Part shown: piece after piece, positions 1 to 12,299 of the stretch
Layout: each line of letters begins with the position of its first letter
How positions within the stretch are numbered: position 1 is the stretch's first letter
Source of the DNA: Nostocoides sp.
GTDB lineage: Bacteria; Actinomycetota; Actinomycetes; Actinomycetales; Dermatophilaceae
Length of the DNA: 64,000 bases
Reading direction: 5' to 3'
NCBI GenBank assembly: GCA_016702415.1
Contig: JADJEA010000001.1
Span: forward strand, 1,655,001 to 1,719,000
Notes under the pieces: generated by a model
The model's input: the letters and a program-made list of their open reading frames with translations, nothing else
The model's database searches: none
Told to the model about the DNA's origin: nothing
Translations under genes and position numbers: made by a program

Positions 1-734
1 ACTCCATCGACGGGACGGCGGCGCGGGATTTTGCGGCCGAGTTCGCCTTCGTCTGCGCGATGACCGCGATCGACCTCTCCCGGCTGGCCGAGGAGATCGT
101 CCTCTGGGCCACCAAGGAGTTCGGATTCGTCCGCCTCGACGATGCCTACTCCACGGGCTCGAGCATCATGCCGCAGAAAAAGAACCCCGACATCGCCGAA
201 CTCGCGCGGGGGAAGGCCGGCCGACTCGTCGGGGATCTCGCCGGGCTCCTGACCACCTTGAAGTCCCTGCCGCTGGCCTACAACCGGGACCTGCAGGAGG
301 ACAAGGAGCCCGTCTTCGACGCCGTCGACACGCTCGAGGTGCTCCTCCCCGCCTTCACCGGGATGGTGGCGACTCTGCGGTTCGACACCGAACGCCTGGA
401 AAGCCGTGCCCCCCAAGGATTCTCGTTGGCGACGGATATCGCCGAGTGGCTCGTCCGCGAAGGCGTGCCCTTCCGGGTGGCGCACGAGGTCGCGGGGGAG
501 TGCGTCCGGACCTGTGAGGCCCGGGGGATCGAACTGTGGGACCTCTCCGATGCCGACCTTGCCGCCATCAGTGCCCATCTGACCCCGCGGGTGCGCCAGG
601 TGCTCAGCGTCGAGGGGTCGCTCGCCTCCCGCGACGCGAAGGGCGGCACCGCGCCCGTCCGGGTGGCCGAGCAACTCCTCGCCGCCCGGGATGCGCTCGC
701 CGCGGCCCGGTCCCGGGTCACCCGGTCCGGCTGA
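1..734 (+). CDS. argH: Argininosuccinate lyase, C-terminal part (5' end outside the window)
   Basis: This is the last step of arginine synthesis: argininosuccinate is cleaved to arginine and fumarate in the cytosol. The reading frame is open from base 3 and stops at 732-734, giving about 243 residues, so roughly the first half of the usual ~460-residue enzyme lies upstream of the window. The fumarase/aspartase superfamily signature GSSIMPQKKNPD is encoded at about 156-191, followed by the helical tail of the family (NRDLQEDKEPVFD at about 283-321, then the SLASRDAKGGTAP stretch near the end). The internal ATG at base 60 is not the start, because conserved sequence (DFAAEFAF) is encoded before it. 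It ends 18 bp before the stop codon of a convergent acetyltransferase gene. Confidence 0.95.
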   Translation, partial: SIDGTAARDFAAEFAFVCAMTAIDLSRLAEEIVLWATKEFGFVRLDDAYSTGSSIMPQKKNPDIAELARGKAGRLVGDLAGLLTTLKSLPLAYNRDLQEDKEPVFDAVDTLEVLLPAFTGMVATLRFDTERLESRAPQGFSLATDIAEWLVREGVPFRVAHEVAGECVRTCEARGIELWDLSDADLAAISAHLTPRVRQVLSVEGSLASRDAKGGTAPVRVAEQLLAARDALAAARSRVTRSG

Positions 735-752
735 TCCGCGCGCGCAAGCGGC

Positions 753-1187
753 TCAGTGCGGCTCCTCCCGCAGCGTCAGCCGCATCTCGTTCGTCGCGGT
801 GAAGCCGCTCGCCGCATAGAGGGGGCGGCCGGCGTCGGAGGCGTGGAGGGTGACGACGTCGACGCCGTGGGATCGGCATACCTCCACGGCGCCGTCGAGG
901 AGACGGCGCGCCAAACCACGGCCACGGTGTGGCGGGTCGACATACATATTGAGGATGTACCCCCGCCGTGGGAGGGCCGTGTGCATATTCGGGGGAAGGT
1001 CCAGCCAGGTCACGCCAACCCCGCCGACCACGTCGCCGCCGGTGACGACGAGGAGTCCGAGGTAGCGCCCCTCGGCGAGAGCGGCACCGAGCCACTCGCG
1101 TGCGGGTCCGCTGGCCGCCTGGACGACCGTCCGATCGATGCCCATCTCGGTGAACATCGCGTCGCGGTGGCGCGAGACCGTCGCCAC
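753..1187 (-). CDS. GNAT-family N-acetyltransferase, 5' end uncertain
   Basis: This is a single-domain Gcn5-related acetyltransferase of about 144 residues that would move an acetyl group from acetyl-CoA to an amine; the substrate is unknown. The acetyl-CoA loop (motif A) is visible as VDPPHRGRGLARRLL, after the core strand GYILNMY, and the C-terminal LYAASGF is typical. The only in-frame start codon is GTG at 1187. However, the typical first strand of the fold (AYAIRRARPEDV) is encoded just upstream in the same frame without any start codon. An ATG at 1302 opens the neighbouring frame (MTQAAFTGDD). One indel in the G-rich stretch around 1235-1260 would join the two, so either the start is at 1187 and the protein is short, or the 5' end carries a frameshift. 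Confidence 0.75.
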   Translation of the reverse strand: MATVSRHRDAMFTEMGIDRTVVQAASGPAREWLGAALAEGRYLGLLVVTGGDVVGGVGVTWLDLPPNMHTALPRRGYILNMYVDPPHRGRGLARRLLDGAVEVCRSHGVDVVTLHASDAGRPLYAASGFTATNEMRLTLREEPH

Positions 1188-1349
1188 ATCCTCGGGTCGC
1201 GCCCGCCGGATGGCGTATGCCGCATCCCTCCCCGCCCCGGCGTTGCTCCCCCTGCCCGTCCGTCCCCGGCCCGTCGTCTCCCGTGAATGCGGCCTGCGTC
1301 ATGAGCGCCAGTATCCCGGGGCATCCGGTATCCCGGGCATGCTGGCCTG

Positions 1350-2003
1350 GTGCCGAGCCCGCGCCTGCCCCGGAGCTTCTTCGCCCGGGATGTCCTCACG
1401 GTCGCCCCGGCGCTCCTGGGTTGCACGCTCACCCACGCCGGAGTCACCATCCGGATCACCGAGACGGAGGCGTATGCCGGGTACCTCCACGACCCCGGCT
1501 CCCACGCCTTCCGTGGCCGGACCCCGCGGACGGAACCGATGTTCGGTCCGGCCGGGGTCACCTATGTCTATTTCACGTACGGGATGCACTGGATGCTCTG
1601 CCTGGTCACCGGCCCGCCCGGGCTGGCCCAGGCCGTTCTCGTCCGCGCCGGGGACGTCGTCGCCGGTGCGGATGTGGCCGCCCGGCGCCGCCCGGGGGTC
1701 TCGCCCCGGGACCGCTGTCGTGGGCCGGCCCGGTTGGCCACGACCCTCGCGCTCGACGGCAGCCACACCGGACGGGATTTCTGCCGGCCTCCGCTGCGGA
1801 GCACCGCACCGACGGTGCCGCCGATGGATCTGGTCGTCCGGGGGACCGACGAACCCGTTGCCGCACAATCGATCCGGACCGGACCGCGCGTGGGGGTGAG
1901 CGGGCCGGGAGGGGACGGCACGGCATACCCCTGGCGGTTTTGGATCGACGGCGACCCGACGGTCAGTGCCTATCGGCCCGGGGTGGTCCGCCGGTCCCGC
2001 TGA
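1350..2003 (+). CDS. DNA-3-methyladenine glycosylase, AAG/MPG family
   Basis: A base-excision repair glycosylase of 217 residues that flips out and removes alkylated purines such as 3-methyladenine. The AAG fold signatures are present: FFARDVLTVAPALLG at about 10-24, the catalytic-acid motif ETEAY at 38-42, the HAFRG motif at 52-56, and GPAGVTYVYFTYGMHWMLC at about 66-84 lining the active site. The length is typical. GTG at 1350 is the only start that keeps the N-terminal RSFFARD motif close to the start. The 3' end overlaps the convergent adenosine deaminase gene by about 41 bp. In actinobacteria this gene is often found between argH and tyrS, which fits here apart from inserted genes. Confidence 0.92.
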   Translation: MPSPRLPRSFFARDVLTVAPALLGCTLTHAGVTIRITETEAYAGYLHDPGSHAFRGRTPRTEPMFGPAGVTYVYFTYGMHWMLCLVTGPPGLAQAVLVRAGDVVAGADVAARRRPGVSPRDRCRGPARLATTLALDGSHTGRDFCRPPLRSTAPTVPPMDLVVRGTDEPVAAQSIRTGPRVGVSGPGGDGTAYPWRFWIDGDPTVSAYRPGVVRRSR

Positions 2004-3042
2004 CGGGCCCGCCCGTGGTCGCGTCGGTGACCTCCTGGACGTATGCCGCGATCTCCCCCCTCAGGCGGACCGTCACCTCCTCCGGGGCGAAGGACGCGTC
2101 GACCGCGGCGATGGCGAGTGCGGCGAGACCGGCCTCGTCGAGGTCGAGCAGGTCGGCGGCGATGGCGTACTCGCGGTTGAGCGTCGTCCCGAACATCGGC
2201 GGGTCGTCGGAGTTCACGGTGACGACGACGCCGGCGTCGCGCAGGGCGCGCAGCGGGTGGTCCTCGATGCGCTCGACCACCCTCGTCGCGAGATTGGAGG
2301 TGGGGCACACCTCGAGCGGAATCCGTTGTGCCACCAGGCGGTCCACAAGTCGGGGGTCGTCGATCGCGCGGATCCCGTGGCCGATGCGCTCGGCACCGAG
2401 GTGGTCCAGGGCGTCCCAGACCGACTGCGCGTCCGTCGATTCACCCGCGTGCGGGACCGACCGGAGCCCGGCCGCCCGGGCACGCGCGAAGTGGGGGGCG
2501 AACTGCGGTCGGGGCACCTCGGGGCCGCCGAGCCCGAACCCGACGAGAGACGCCGGACCATGGTCCACGGCATACCCGATCGTGGCGTCGGCCGCGGCGA
2601 GCCCGCTCTCGCCGGGGATGTCGTAGATCCATTGGACGACTGTGCCGGTGTCCCGCTCGGCCGCGACCCGGGCGTCCTCGATCGCCTCGGTGTACGCCTC
2701 GATGGGGATGCCGCGGACAACGGACGTGTACGGCGTCATGGTGAGCTCGGCATACCGAACCCGTTGCGCGGCAAGGCCGTCGATCACCTCGTAGGTGAGC
2801 AGCCGGATGTCCTCGGGCGTGCGCAGCAGGTCGACGACCGCGAGGTAGACCTCGATGAAGTGCCCGAAGTCGGTGAACGTGAAGAACTCGCGGACTGCCT
2901 CGGGGTCCTGGGGGACGGGAGAGTCCGGGTGCCGTGTGGCAAGCTGCGCCACCGTCTGCGGTCGCGCCGACCCGACGTGGTGGACGTGCAGTTCCGCCTT
3001 GGGAAGGCCGCCGATGAAGTGCTCGTATGCCGTGTGCGTCAC
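1963..3042 (-). CDS. add: Adenosine deaminase
   Basis: A zinc hydrolase of the amidohydrolase fold that deaminates adenosine (or a close aminopurine nucleoside) in purine salvage. About 359 residues. Metal and catalytic motifs are in order: HVH at residues 19-21 inside PKAELHVHHVGS, HAGES near 197, IGHGI, CPTSN, and NSDDPPMFGT. The HHVG form of the first motif matches actinobacterial enzymes rather than the usual HLEG. I chose GTG at 3042 because its second and third bases are shared with the TGA of the upstream kinase-like gene and a GGGAG lies about 10 nt before it. GTG at 3060 would add six residues. Exact substrate preference cannot be read from sequence. Confidence 0.9.
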   Translation of the reverse strand: MTHTAYEHFIGGLPKAELHVHHVGSARPQTVAQLATRHPDSPVPQDPEAVREFFTFTDFGHFIEVYLAVVDLLRTPEDIRLLTYEVIDGLAAQRVRYAELTMTPYTSVVRGIPIEAYTEAIEDARVAAERDTGTVVQWIYDIPGESGLAAADATIGYAVDHGPASLVGFGLGGPEVPRPQFAPHFARARAAGLRSVPHAGESTDAQSVWDALDHLGAERIGHGIRAIDDPRLVDRLVAQRIPLEVCPTSNLATRVVERIEDHPLRALRDAGVVVTVNSDDPPMFGTTLNREYAIAADLLDLDEAGLAALAIAAVDASFAPEEVTVRLRGEIAAYVQEVTDATTGGPVSGTGGPPRADRH

Positions 3043-3982
3043 CGCTGCAGTCTCCCGCACCCGCCACTGACGTCGTCAGGCTCCGGGGCCGCGATGGCGT
3101 GCTCGACCGTGCGGGCTCCGAGGGCAGCGAGCGGGTGGCCCTTGGCCTCGTAATACCAGCGAGCCCCAGTGCCCTGGAGCAGGCCGAAGGCCCGGCCCCA
3201 GAGCCACGACGGGTCATCGGGGTCCAACTCCAGGCCAGCGCGCAGGCGCTCTCGGCCGCGCGCGTCGAGCACCCACCAGGCACAGGTGAGGTCCCAGGCG
3301 GGGTAGCCGGTGGTGAGCGTGCCCAGGTCGAGCAGCCCGACGATCCGGCCGTCACGCACGACGAGGTTGCCGGGGATGAGGTCCGCGTGCAGAAGGACCC
3401 GCTCCGGCGGGGCTGCACCGCACTGGCGGCCGCGACCACGGCATCGGCCGCGGCACCCTCCGGACGGGCGCGCACCCAGTCGCGGGCCTCGTCCAGGCCA
3501 CTGATCCGCTGCCGCAGGTGCCCACCCCGAGCCCCCACGGGGAGATCCTCCGGCGGGAGGCCGCCCAGGTCCACGGCCCGCAGTGCCAGGATCAGCTCGG
3601 CAAGGGTGTCGGCCCACTCCGACGGCACCGCGCCGGAGAGCACGGTCGTGGCGCAGTCCTCGCCGGCAAGCCAGCTGTTGACCGCCCACGCGTGCGGGAA
3701 GTCGGGCGTGGGTGTGCCGACGTGCACCACCTCAGGAGTCTCGACGGGCAGCACCCCGCGCAGCCGCGGCCACCAGGCGACCTCCTTGACCAGGCCCGAC
3801 TCGGCATCCGTATGCCGTGGCATCCGCACCAGGAGCTCGTCGCCAAGGCGCCAGGTCGAGTGCTCGGTGCCCGAGGTCCGCAGTAGGCGCAGGGGGAGGC
3901 TGGCCCACACCGGACACTGGTCCTGCAGCAGCCCCCGCACGGTGTCCTCGGAGACCGGCGTCTCGCCCTCGTGCAGCTGCAT
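3039..3982 (-). pseudogene. Aminoglycoside-phosphotransferase-fold kinase, split by one frameshift
   Basis: About 314 residues of an APH/choline-kinase-like protein. Frame one runs from ATG 3982 (MQLHEGETPVSEDT) through the small lobe, HAWAVNSWLAGEDC and DLGGLPPEDLPVG. Near 3405-3412 the frame shifts by one base, and the catalytic loop HADLIPGNLVV and metal-binding LLDLGTLTTGYPAWDL follow in the second frame to TGA at 3039. The break sits in a run of four C on the minus strand; one more C restores a continuous protein. All catalytic residues survive on both sides, so this looks like a recent mutation or an assembly error rather than decay. It is translationally coupled to add (stop and start overlap). 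These kinases phosphorylate small alcohols or amines; the true substrate is unknown, and drug resistance should not be assumed. Confidence 0.8.
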
Positions 3983-4110
3983 CCGGTCATCCCAGCCGAT
4001 GGGAGAGCGCGCGGGCAACCGGGTTTAGGGTGGCAGGCTAGGCCAGGCGCGCGGCATACGGCCCGATGGGCGCGCACCCGACCCGATAGCAACAAGGGAG
4101 CACACGCACC

Positions 4111-5387
4111 GTGAGCACGATCCTGGACGAATTGCAGTGGCGTGGAGCGGTGGCCCAGTCCACCGACGAGACCGCGCTGCGCGAGGCGCTCCTGGCGGGA
4201 CCCGTGACGGTGTATTGCGGCTTTGACCCCACGGCCCCGTCCCTCCACTTCGGCAACTTCGTCCAACTCGTGACACTGCGGCGGATGCAGCGGGCCGGGC
4301 ACCGGGTGATCTGTCTCGTCGGCGGGTCGACCGGTCTGATCGGCGACCCCAAACCGACGAGCGAGCGAGTGCTCAAGACCAAGGAGCAGACCGCAGCGAA
4401 CGTCGACCGGATCAAGGACTTGGTTCGTCCCTTCCTCGACTTCGACGGGAGCACCGGCGTGGCCTTTCCGGCCATCCTCGTCGACAACCTCGACTGGACC
4501 GCGCCGATGTCGGCCCTGGACTTCCTGCGCGACATCGGCAAGCACTTCCGGGTCAACCACATGATCCGCAAGGACGCGATCGCGGCCCGCCTCGAGAGCC
4601 AGGAGGGCATCTCCTACACGGAGTTCAGCTACCAACTGCTCCAGGCGCTCGACTTCCTCGAGCTGTTCCGCACGCATGGGTGCACGATGCAGATCGGTGG
4701 CTCCGACCAATGGGGCAATCTCACGGCCGGCGTCGACCTGATCCACCGGGTCGAGGGCGCCACCGTCCACGTCCTGACCTCGCCACTGCTCACCGACGGG
4801 TCGGGCGTGAAGTACGGCAAGTCGGAGGGCAATGCCATCTGGCTGTCCGCCGATATGACCAGCCCCTATGCCTTCTACCAATACTTCCTCAACGTCGACG
4901 ACGCCACGGTCGCCACGCTGCTGCGGATCTTCAGCGACCGCGACCGGGGGGAGATCGACGAGCTCGAGCGCCTGGTGGAGCAGGAGCCCTACCGGCGGGC
5001 GGCCCAAAAGGCGCTCGCCGCCGACGTGACCACCCTCGTCCACGGCGAAGCCGCGTGCGCCTCGGTGCAGGCCGCCTCGGCGGCGCTCTTCGGCAAGGGG
5101 GACCTGGGGCCCTTGACCCGGGAACCCTGCGCGATGCCGCCGCGGAATTGCCTGGGGCTGCGGTGCAGATCGGGATGAGCGTCGTCGACGCCCTCGTCGC
5201 CACCGGCTTGGTCGACTCCCGCAATGCCGCTCGGCGCGCCTTGGCCGAGGGCGGGATCTCCGTCAACGGGGCCAAGGTCACCGATCCCGACCGCGTCCTC
5301 ACGCAGGACGACGTCCTGGCCGATGCGGTCGTCCTCCTCCGCCGCGGACGCAAGTCCCTGGCCGTTGGCCGACTGGACCGCGGATGA
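4111..5387 (+). CDS. tyrS: Tyrosyl-tRNA synthetase, one frameshift before the S4 domain
   Basis: Charges tRNA-Tyr with tyrosine. GTG start at 4111 with GGGAG upstream. The class I motifs are HFGN (the HIGH equivalent, inside CGFDPTAPSLHFGNFVQLV) and KYGKS (the KMSKS equivalent, inside GSGVKYGKSEGNA). The tyrosine pocket is seen in YQLLQALDFLEL and QIGGSDQWGN. The first frame is lost at about 5106-5112 (after ALFGKGDLG) and the second frame continues with LDPGTLRDAAAELPG and a full S4 RNA-binding domain to the stop at 5387. One G missing from a short G run explains it; the repaired protein is 425 residues, a normal length. Because this enzyme should be essential, a sequencing or assembly indel is more likely than a real mutation. 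It lies directly upstream of the rRNA operon. Confidence 0.9.
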
Positions 5388-5589
5388 CGTATGCCGCGCC
5401 GAGGCACGCCTGAGACACGCCCGAGAACCCCTCGATTTGGTCGTCATCGGGGACGCGGGCTACTGTTCTCACCCGTCAGCCCGCAAGGGAGGAACGGACA
5501 CCGCCCCACAGGGAAACCCGAAGGCGTGGCCGGTCCCGCAGGCAGACTGACTCCCAAGTGGGCCCCGGCCAAGTCGGCGCCCCCAAGCG

Positions 5590-5612
5590 AATCGCTTCTC
5601 GCAGAAGCGATT
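5590..5612 (+). repeat. Perfect 9-bp inverted repeat ahead of rRNA promoter P1
   Basis: AATCGCTTC at 5590-5598 and GAAGCGATT at 5604-5612 flank a 5-nt loop. The right arm touches the -35 hexamer of the first rRNA promoter. It could be a protein-binding operator or a transcribed hairpin belonging to the 3' end of the tyrS transcript; no U-tract follows, so it is not a standard terminator. Confidence 0.55.
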
Positions 5613-5640
5613 TGGAGCGGCCCGGCAGGGCTGCTAGAGT
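5612..5640 (+). promoter_or_regulatory. Candidate rRNA promoter P1
   Basis: TTGGAG at 5612-5617 and TAGAGT at 5635-5640 are separated by exactly 17 bp and lie about 355 bp before 16S. The -10 differs from TATAAT at three positions, which is tolerated in high-GC actinobacteria. Inferred from pattern only. Confidence 0.5.
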
Positions 5641-5699
5641 AAGACCACCGCGCAAGTCCAAGCGCGTCAGGACCGGCCGCCAGGGGCGGGATCACGGAA

Positions 5700-5728
5700 T
5701 TGACGCCCAAGCATGGGTGCGGTAAGCT
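5700..5728 (+). promoter_or_regulatory. Candidate rRNA promoter P2
   Basis: TTGACG at 5700-5705 and TAAGCT at 5723-5728 with a 17-bp spacer form the best sigma-70-type promoter in the region. Together with P1 it gives the tandem-promoter arrangement common to bacterial rRNA operons. The boxA-like element follows about 60 bp downstream, as expected for an antiterminated transcript. Confidence 0.65.
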
Positions 5729-5788
5729 AGAACGGTTGCCCCAAATCCTGTTTCGACGAAAAGTTGGATCATGATTGGTGCGCGTCCG

Positions 5789-5811
5789 ATCTTTGAGAAC
5801 TCAACAGCGTG
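5789..5811 (+). promoter_or_regulatory. rRNA leader boxA-like antitermination element
   Basis: ATCTTTGAGAACTCAACAG matches the leader element seen upstream of actinobacterial 16S genes. A related copy (TTTTGAGAACTACACAG) lies before 23S at about 7822-7838. In known operons this element recruits Nus factors; nusB is present at 51.1 kb in this window. Confidence 0.6.
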
Positions 5812-5969
5812 TCAAAAATCGATGCCAATATCTCGTCCGAGATCGGCACGGATGTCCATCGGGCACACCGACTGATTTCGACGATTCCTTTTTGGTTGAC
5901 AACGATCATCTAGCAATTGCTAGTTGTTCTTGCTCAGCCAGTGAACTAACCCTTCGGGGTGTTTGATTT

Positions 5970-5987
5970 CCCGAGAGCGATCTCGGG
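5970..5987 (+). other. GCGA-tetraloop hairpin just upstream of 16S
   Basis: CCCGAGA at 5970-5976 pairs perfectly with TCTCGGG at 5981-5987 around a GCGA loop. It ends about 10 nt before the mature 16S start and is probably part of precursor folding or processing. Confidence 0.5.
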
Positions 5988-5995
5988 AGCACAAC

Positions 5996-10951
<4,956 letters not shown>

Positions 10952-10968
10952 ACACATCGCAAGATGTC

Positions 10969-10999
10969 AAAGATTTTGCTCGCGTCCACTGTGCAGTTC
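10969..10999 (+). other. 3' strand of the 23S processing stem
   Basis: Complementary to 7828-7855 upstream of 23S. It is followed by an 8-bp hairpin (GTTCCCGA ... TCGGGAAC) and by ACCTGAC-CTTCG-GTCAGGT near 11020-11040, a UUCG-type hairpin between 23S and 5S. Confidence 0.65.
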
Positions 11000-11060
11000 C
11001 CGAGATACGGTCGGGAACGACCTGACCTTCGGTCAGGTTCATGATTGATATCTCCATAGA

Positions 11061-11180
11061 GTTTCGGCTGTCATAGCGAAGGGGAAACGCCCGGCTCCAT
11101 TCCGAACCCGGAAGCTAAGCCCTTCAGCGCCGATGGTACTGCACTGGTGACGGTGTGGGAGAGTAGGACGCAGCCGGACA
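11061..11180 (+). rRNA. rrf: 5S ribosomal RNA
   Basis: About 120 nt. The terminal helix is formed by GTTTCGGCTG at the 5' end and CAGCCGGAC at the 3' end; the conserved core CCGAACCCGGAAGCTAAGC and GCGCCGATGGTACTGC lie between. Closes the 16S-23S-5S operon. Confidence 0.95.
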
Positions 11181-11187
11181 TACTTTC

Positions 11188-11227
11188 AAGGACGCCCTCC
11201 CGAGTTCACTCGGTCGAGGGCGTCCTT
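11188..11227 (+). terminator. rRNA operon terminator
   Basis: A 12-bp perfect stem (AAGGACGCCCTC with GAGGGCGTCCTT) encloses a second stem (CCGAGT-TC-ACTCGG). It starts 8 nt after 5S and is followed by the T-rich GCTTTGTCTT. This is the strongest intrinsic terminator I saw in the window. Confidence 0.85.
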
Positions 11228-11285
11228 GCTTTGTCTTGGTAGCCCTGTAGTTTGATGACATGTCGCTGGAGAAGGGAACGAGCAG

Positions 11286-12299
11286 ATGGTAGGACGCCCA
11301 GGCGACAAAAGTGCCGGTGGTTCGCGGGGCCCTGGTCCGAAAGGCACCGGCGCGAGAGGCACCGGCCCGAAAGGCACCGGCGCGAGAGGCACAGACCCCA
11401 GAGGGGCGGAGGCCAGAGGTAGGGGATCCGGGGGGAGCAGTCCGAGCCGCGAGAGCGCTCGCGGTGACGATGGGCGGGGTGAGCGGTCGATCGACTCGCG
11501 CCGCAACCCGCGCGCCGTGGGACCACGACTGGCGCCGACCGGGCGACGGCTCCCCGAGCCGGCCATACTCGACGGGGTCACTGGCCGCGAGCTCGACCGT
11601 GCTGCCTGGCAGCAGTTGCGAACGCTCTCGAAAGAGAATGCGGAGGGGGTCGCGCAGCATCTGGTGATGGTCACCATTCGCCTTGAGGAGGAGGATCTCC
11701 CGGCGGCCATGGCGCACGCCGAGACGGCAGTTCGACGCGGTGGGCGCGTCCCCGCCGTTCGCGAGGCGATGGGGTTGGTCGCCTATCGCGGGGGCGATTG
11801 GTCGCGGGCCCTGGCCGAGTTCCGCACCGCTCGCCGTCTTAGCGGTTCCCCGCACCTCCTTCCCTTGATGGTCGACTGTGAGCGGGGCCTGGGCCGGTTC
11901 GAGCGGGCCCTGGAACTTGCCTCAAGCCCGGACCGGGACGGGCTGACGGCGGCCGAGCGGGCCGAGCTCGCCATCGTCGTCTCGGGTGTCCGCCGTGACC
12001 TCGGGCAAGTCGACGCTGCGGTGCTCGGTCTGGAGCCGCTGGTGGCCGGGCCCGTCAAGGCGTGGTCGGCGCGGTTGTTCTATGCGTATGCCGACGCCCT
12101 CCTCGCCCGCGGAGAGCGCGAGCGCGCCCGGGAGTGGTTTGTCCGGGCGATGGACGCCGACACCGACCTGACGACGGATGCCGGGGACCGTGTCGACGAA
12201 CTCGACGGCGTGGTGTTCGCCGATTCCTGGGACACCGAGCGGTGGGGAGAGCCCGACGTGGACACCGGCCGGACGTCGGAGACGGAGGACCCCGCGTGA
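11286..12299 (+). CDS. Tetratricopeptide-like protein with an Arg/Gly-rich N-terminus
   Basis: 337 residues. Residues 1-85 are disordered and rich in Gly, Arg and Ser, including a pentapeptide repeat (GTGAR, GTGPK, GTGAR) encoded by 15-bp tandem units at about 11343-11390. Residues 105-305 are helical with TPR-like periodicity (for example RGGDWSRALAEFRTARRLSG, then GLGRFERALELAS and ARGERERAREWFVRAMDAD). TPR proteins act as protein-binding scaffolds; no partner can be named. ATG 11286 is well placed after GGAGAAGGGAACGAG. It opens the long co-directional run that follows the rRNA operon, and its TGA overlaps the GTG of the HAD gene. The N-terminus could be mistaken for RNA-binding RGG tails, but that is only a resemblance. 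Confidence 0.8.
   Translation: MVGRPGDKSAGGSRGPGPKGTGARGTGPKGTGARGTDPRGAEARGRGSGGSSPSRESARGDDGRGERSIDSRRNPRAVGPRLAPTGRRLPEPAILDGVTGRELDRAAWQQLRTLSKENAEGVAQHLVMVTIRLEEEDLPAAMAHAETAVRRGGRVPAVREAMGLVAYRGGDWSRALAEFRTARRLSGSPHLLPLMVDCERGLGRFERALELASSPDRDGLTAAERAELAIVVSGVRRDLGQVDAAVLGLEPLVAGPVKAWSARLFYAYADALLARGERERAREWFVRAMDADTDLTTDAGDRVDELDGVVFADSWDTERWGEPDVDTGRTSETEDPA

Larger units (their letters stand above)
5388..5995 (+). other. rRNA operon promoter and leader region (no protein gene)
   Basis: The 608 bp between tyrS and 16S hold no convincing protein gene. In order I see: a perfect 9-bp inverted repeat at 5590-5612; two promoter-like sites (5612-5640 and 5700-5728); a boxA-like leader element near 5789-5811; a 14-bp perfect palindrome (CTAGCAATTGCTAG) at 5910-5923; and a 7-bp GCGA-tetraloop hairpin at 5970-5987 just ahead of 16S. 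Base composition drops toward AT in the 5760-5960 part, as is usual for rRNA leaders. Confidence 0.85.

Noticed and set aside
3039..3982. Aminoglycoside resistance gene
   Set aside because: Only the general APH fold is shown; the same fold covers many housekeeping kinases, and the context (adenosine deaminase) does not support drug resistance.
5896..5926. TTGACA at 5896-5901 as a third rRNA promoter
   Set aside because: No -10 with a 16-18 bp spacer, and it lies downstream of the boxA-like element; it is more likely part of the leader structure.
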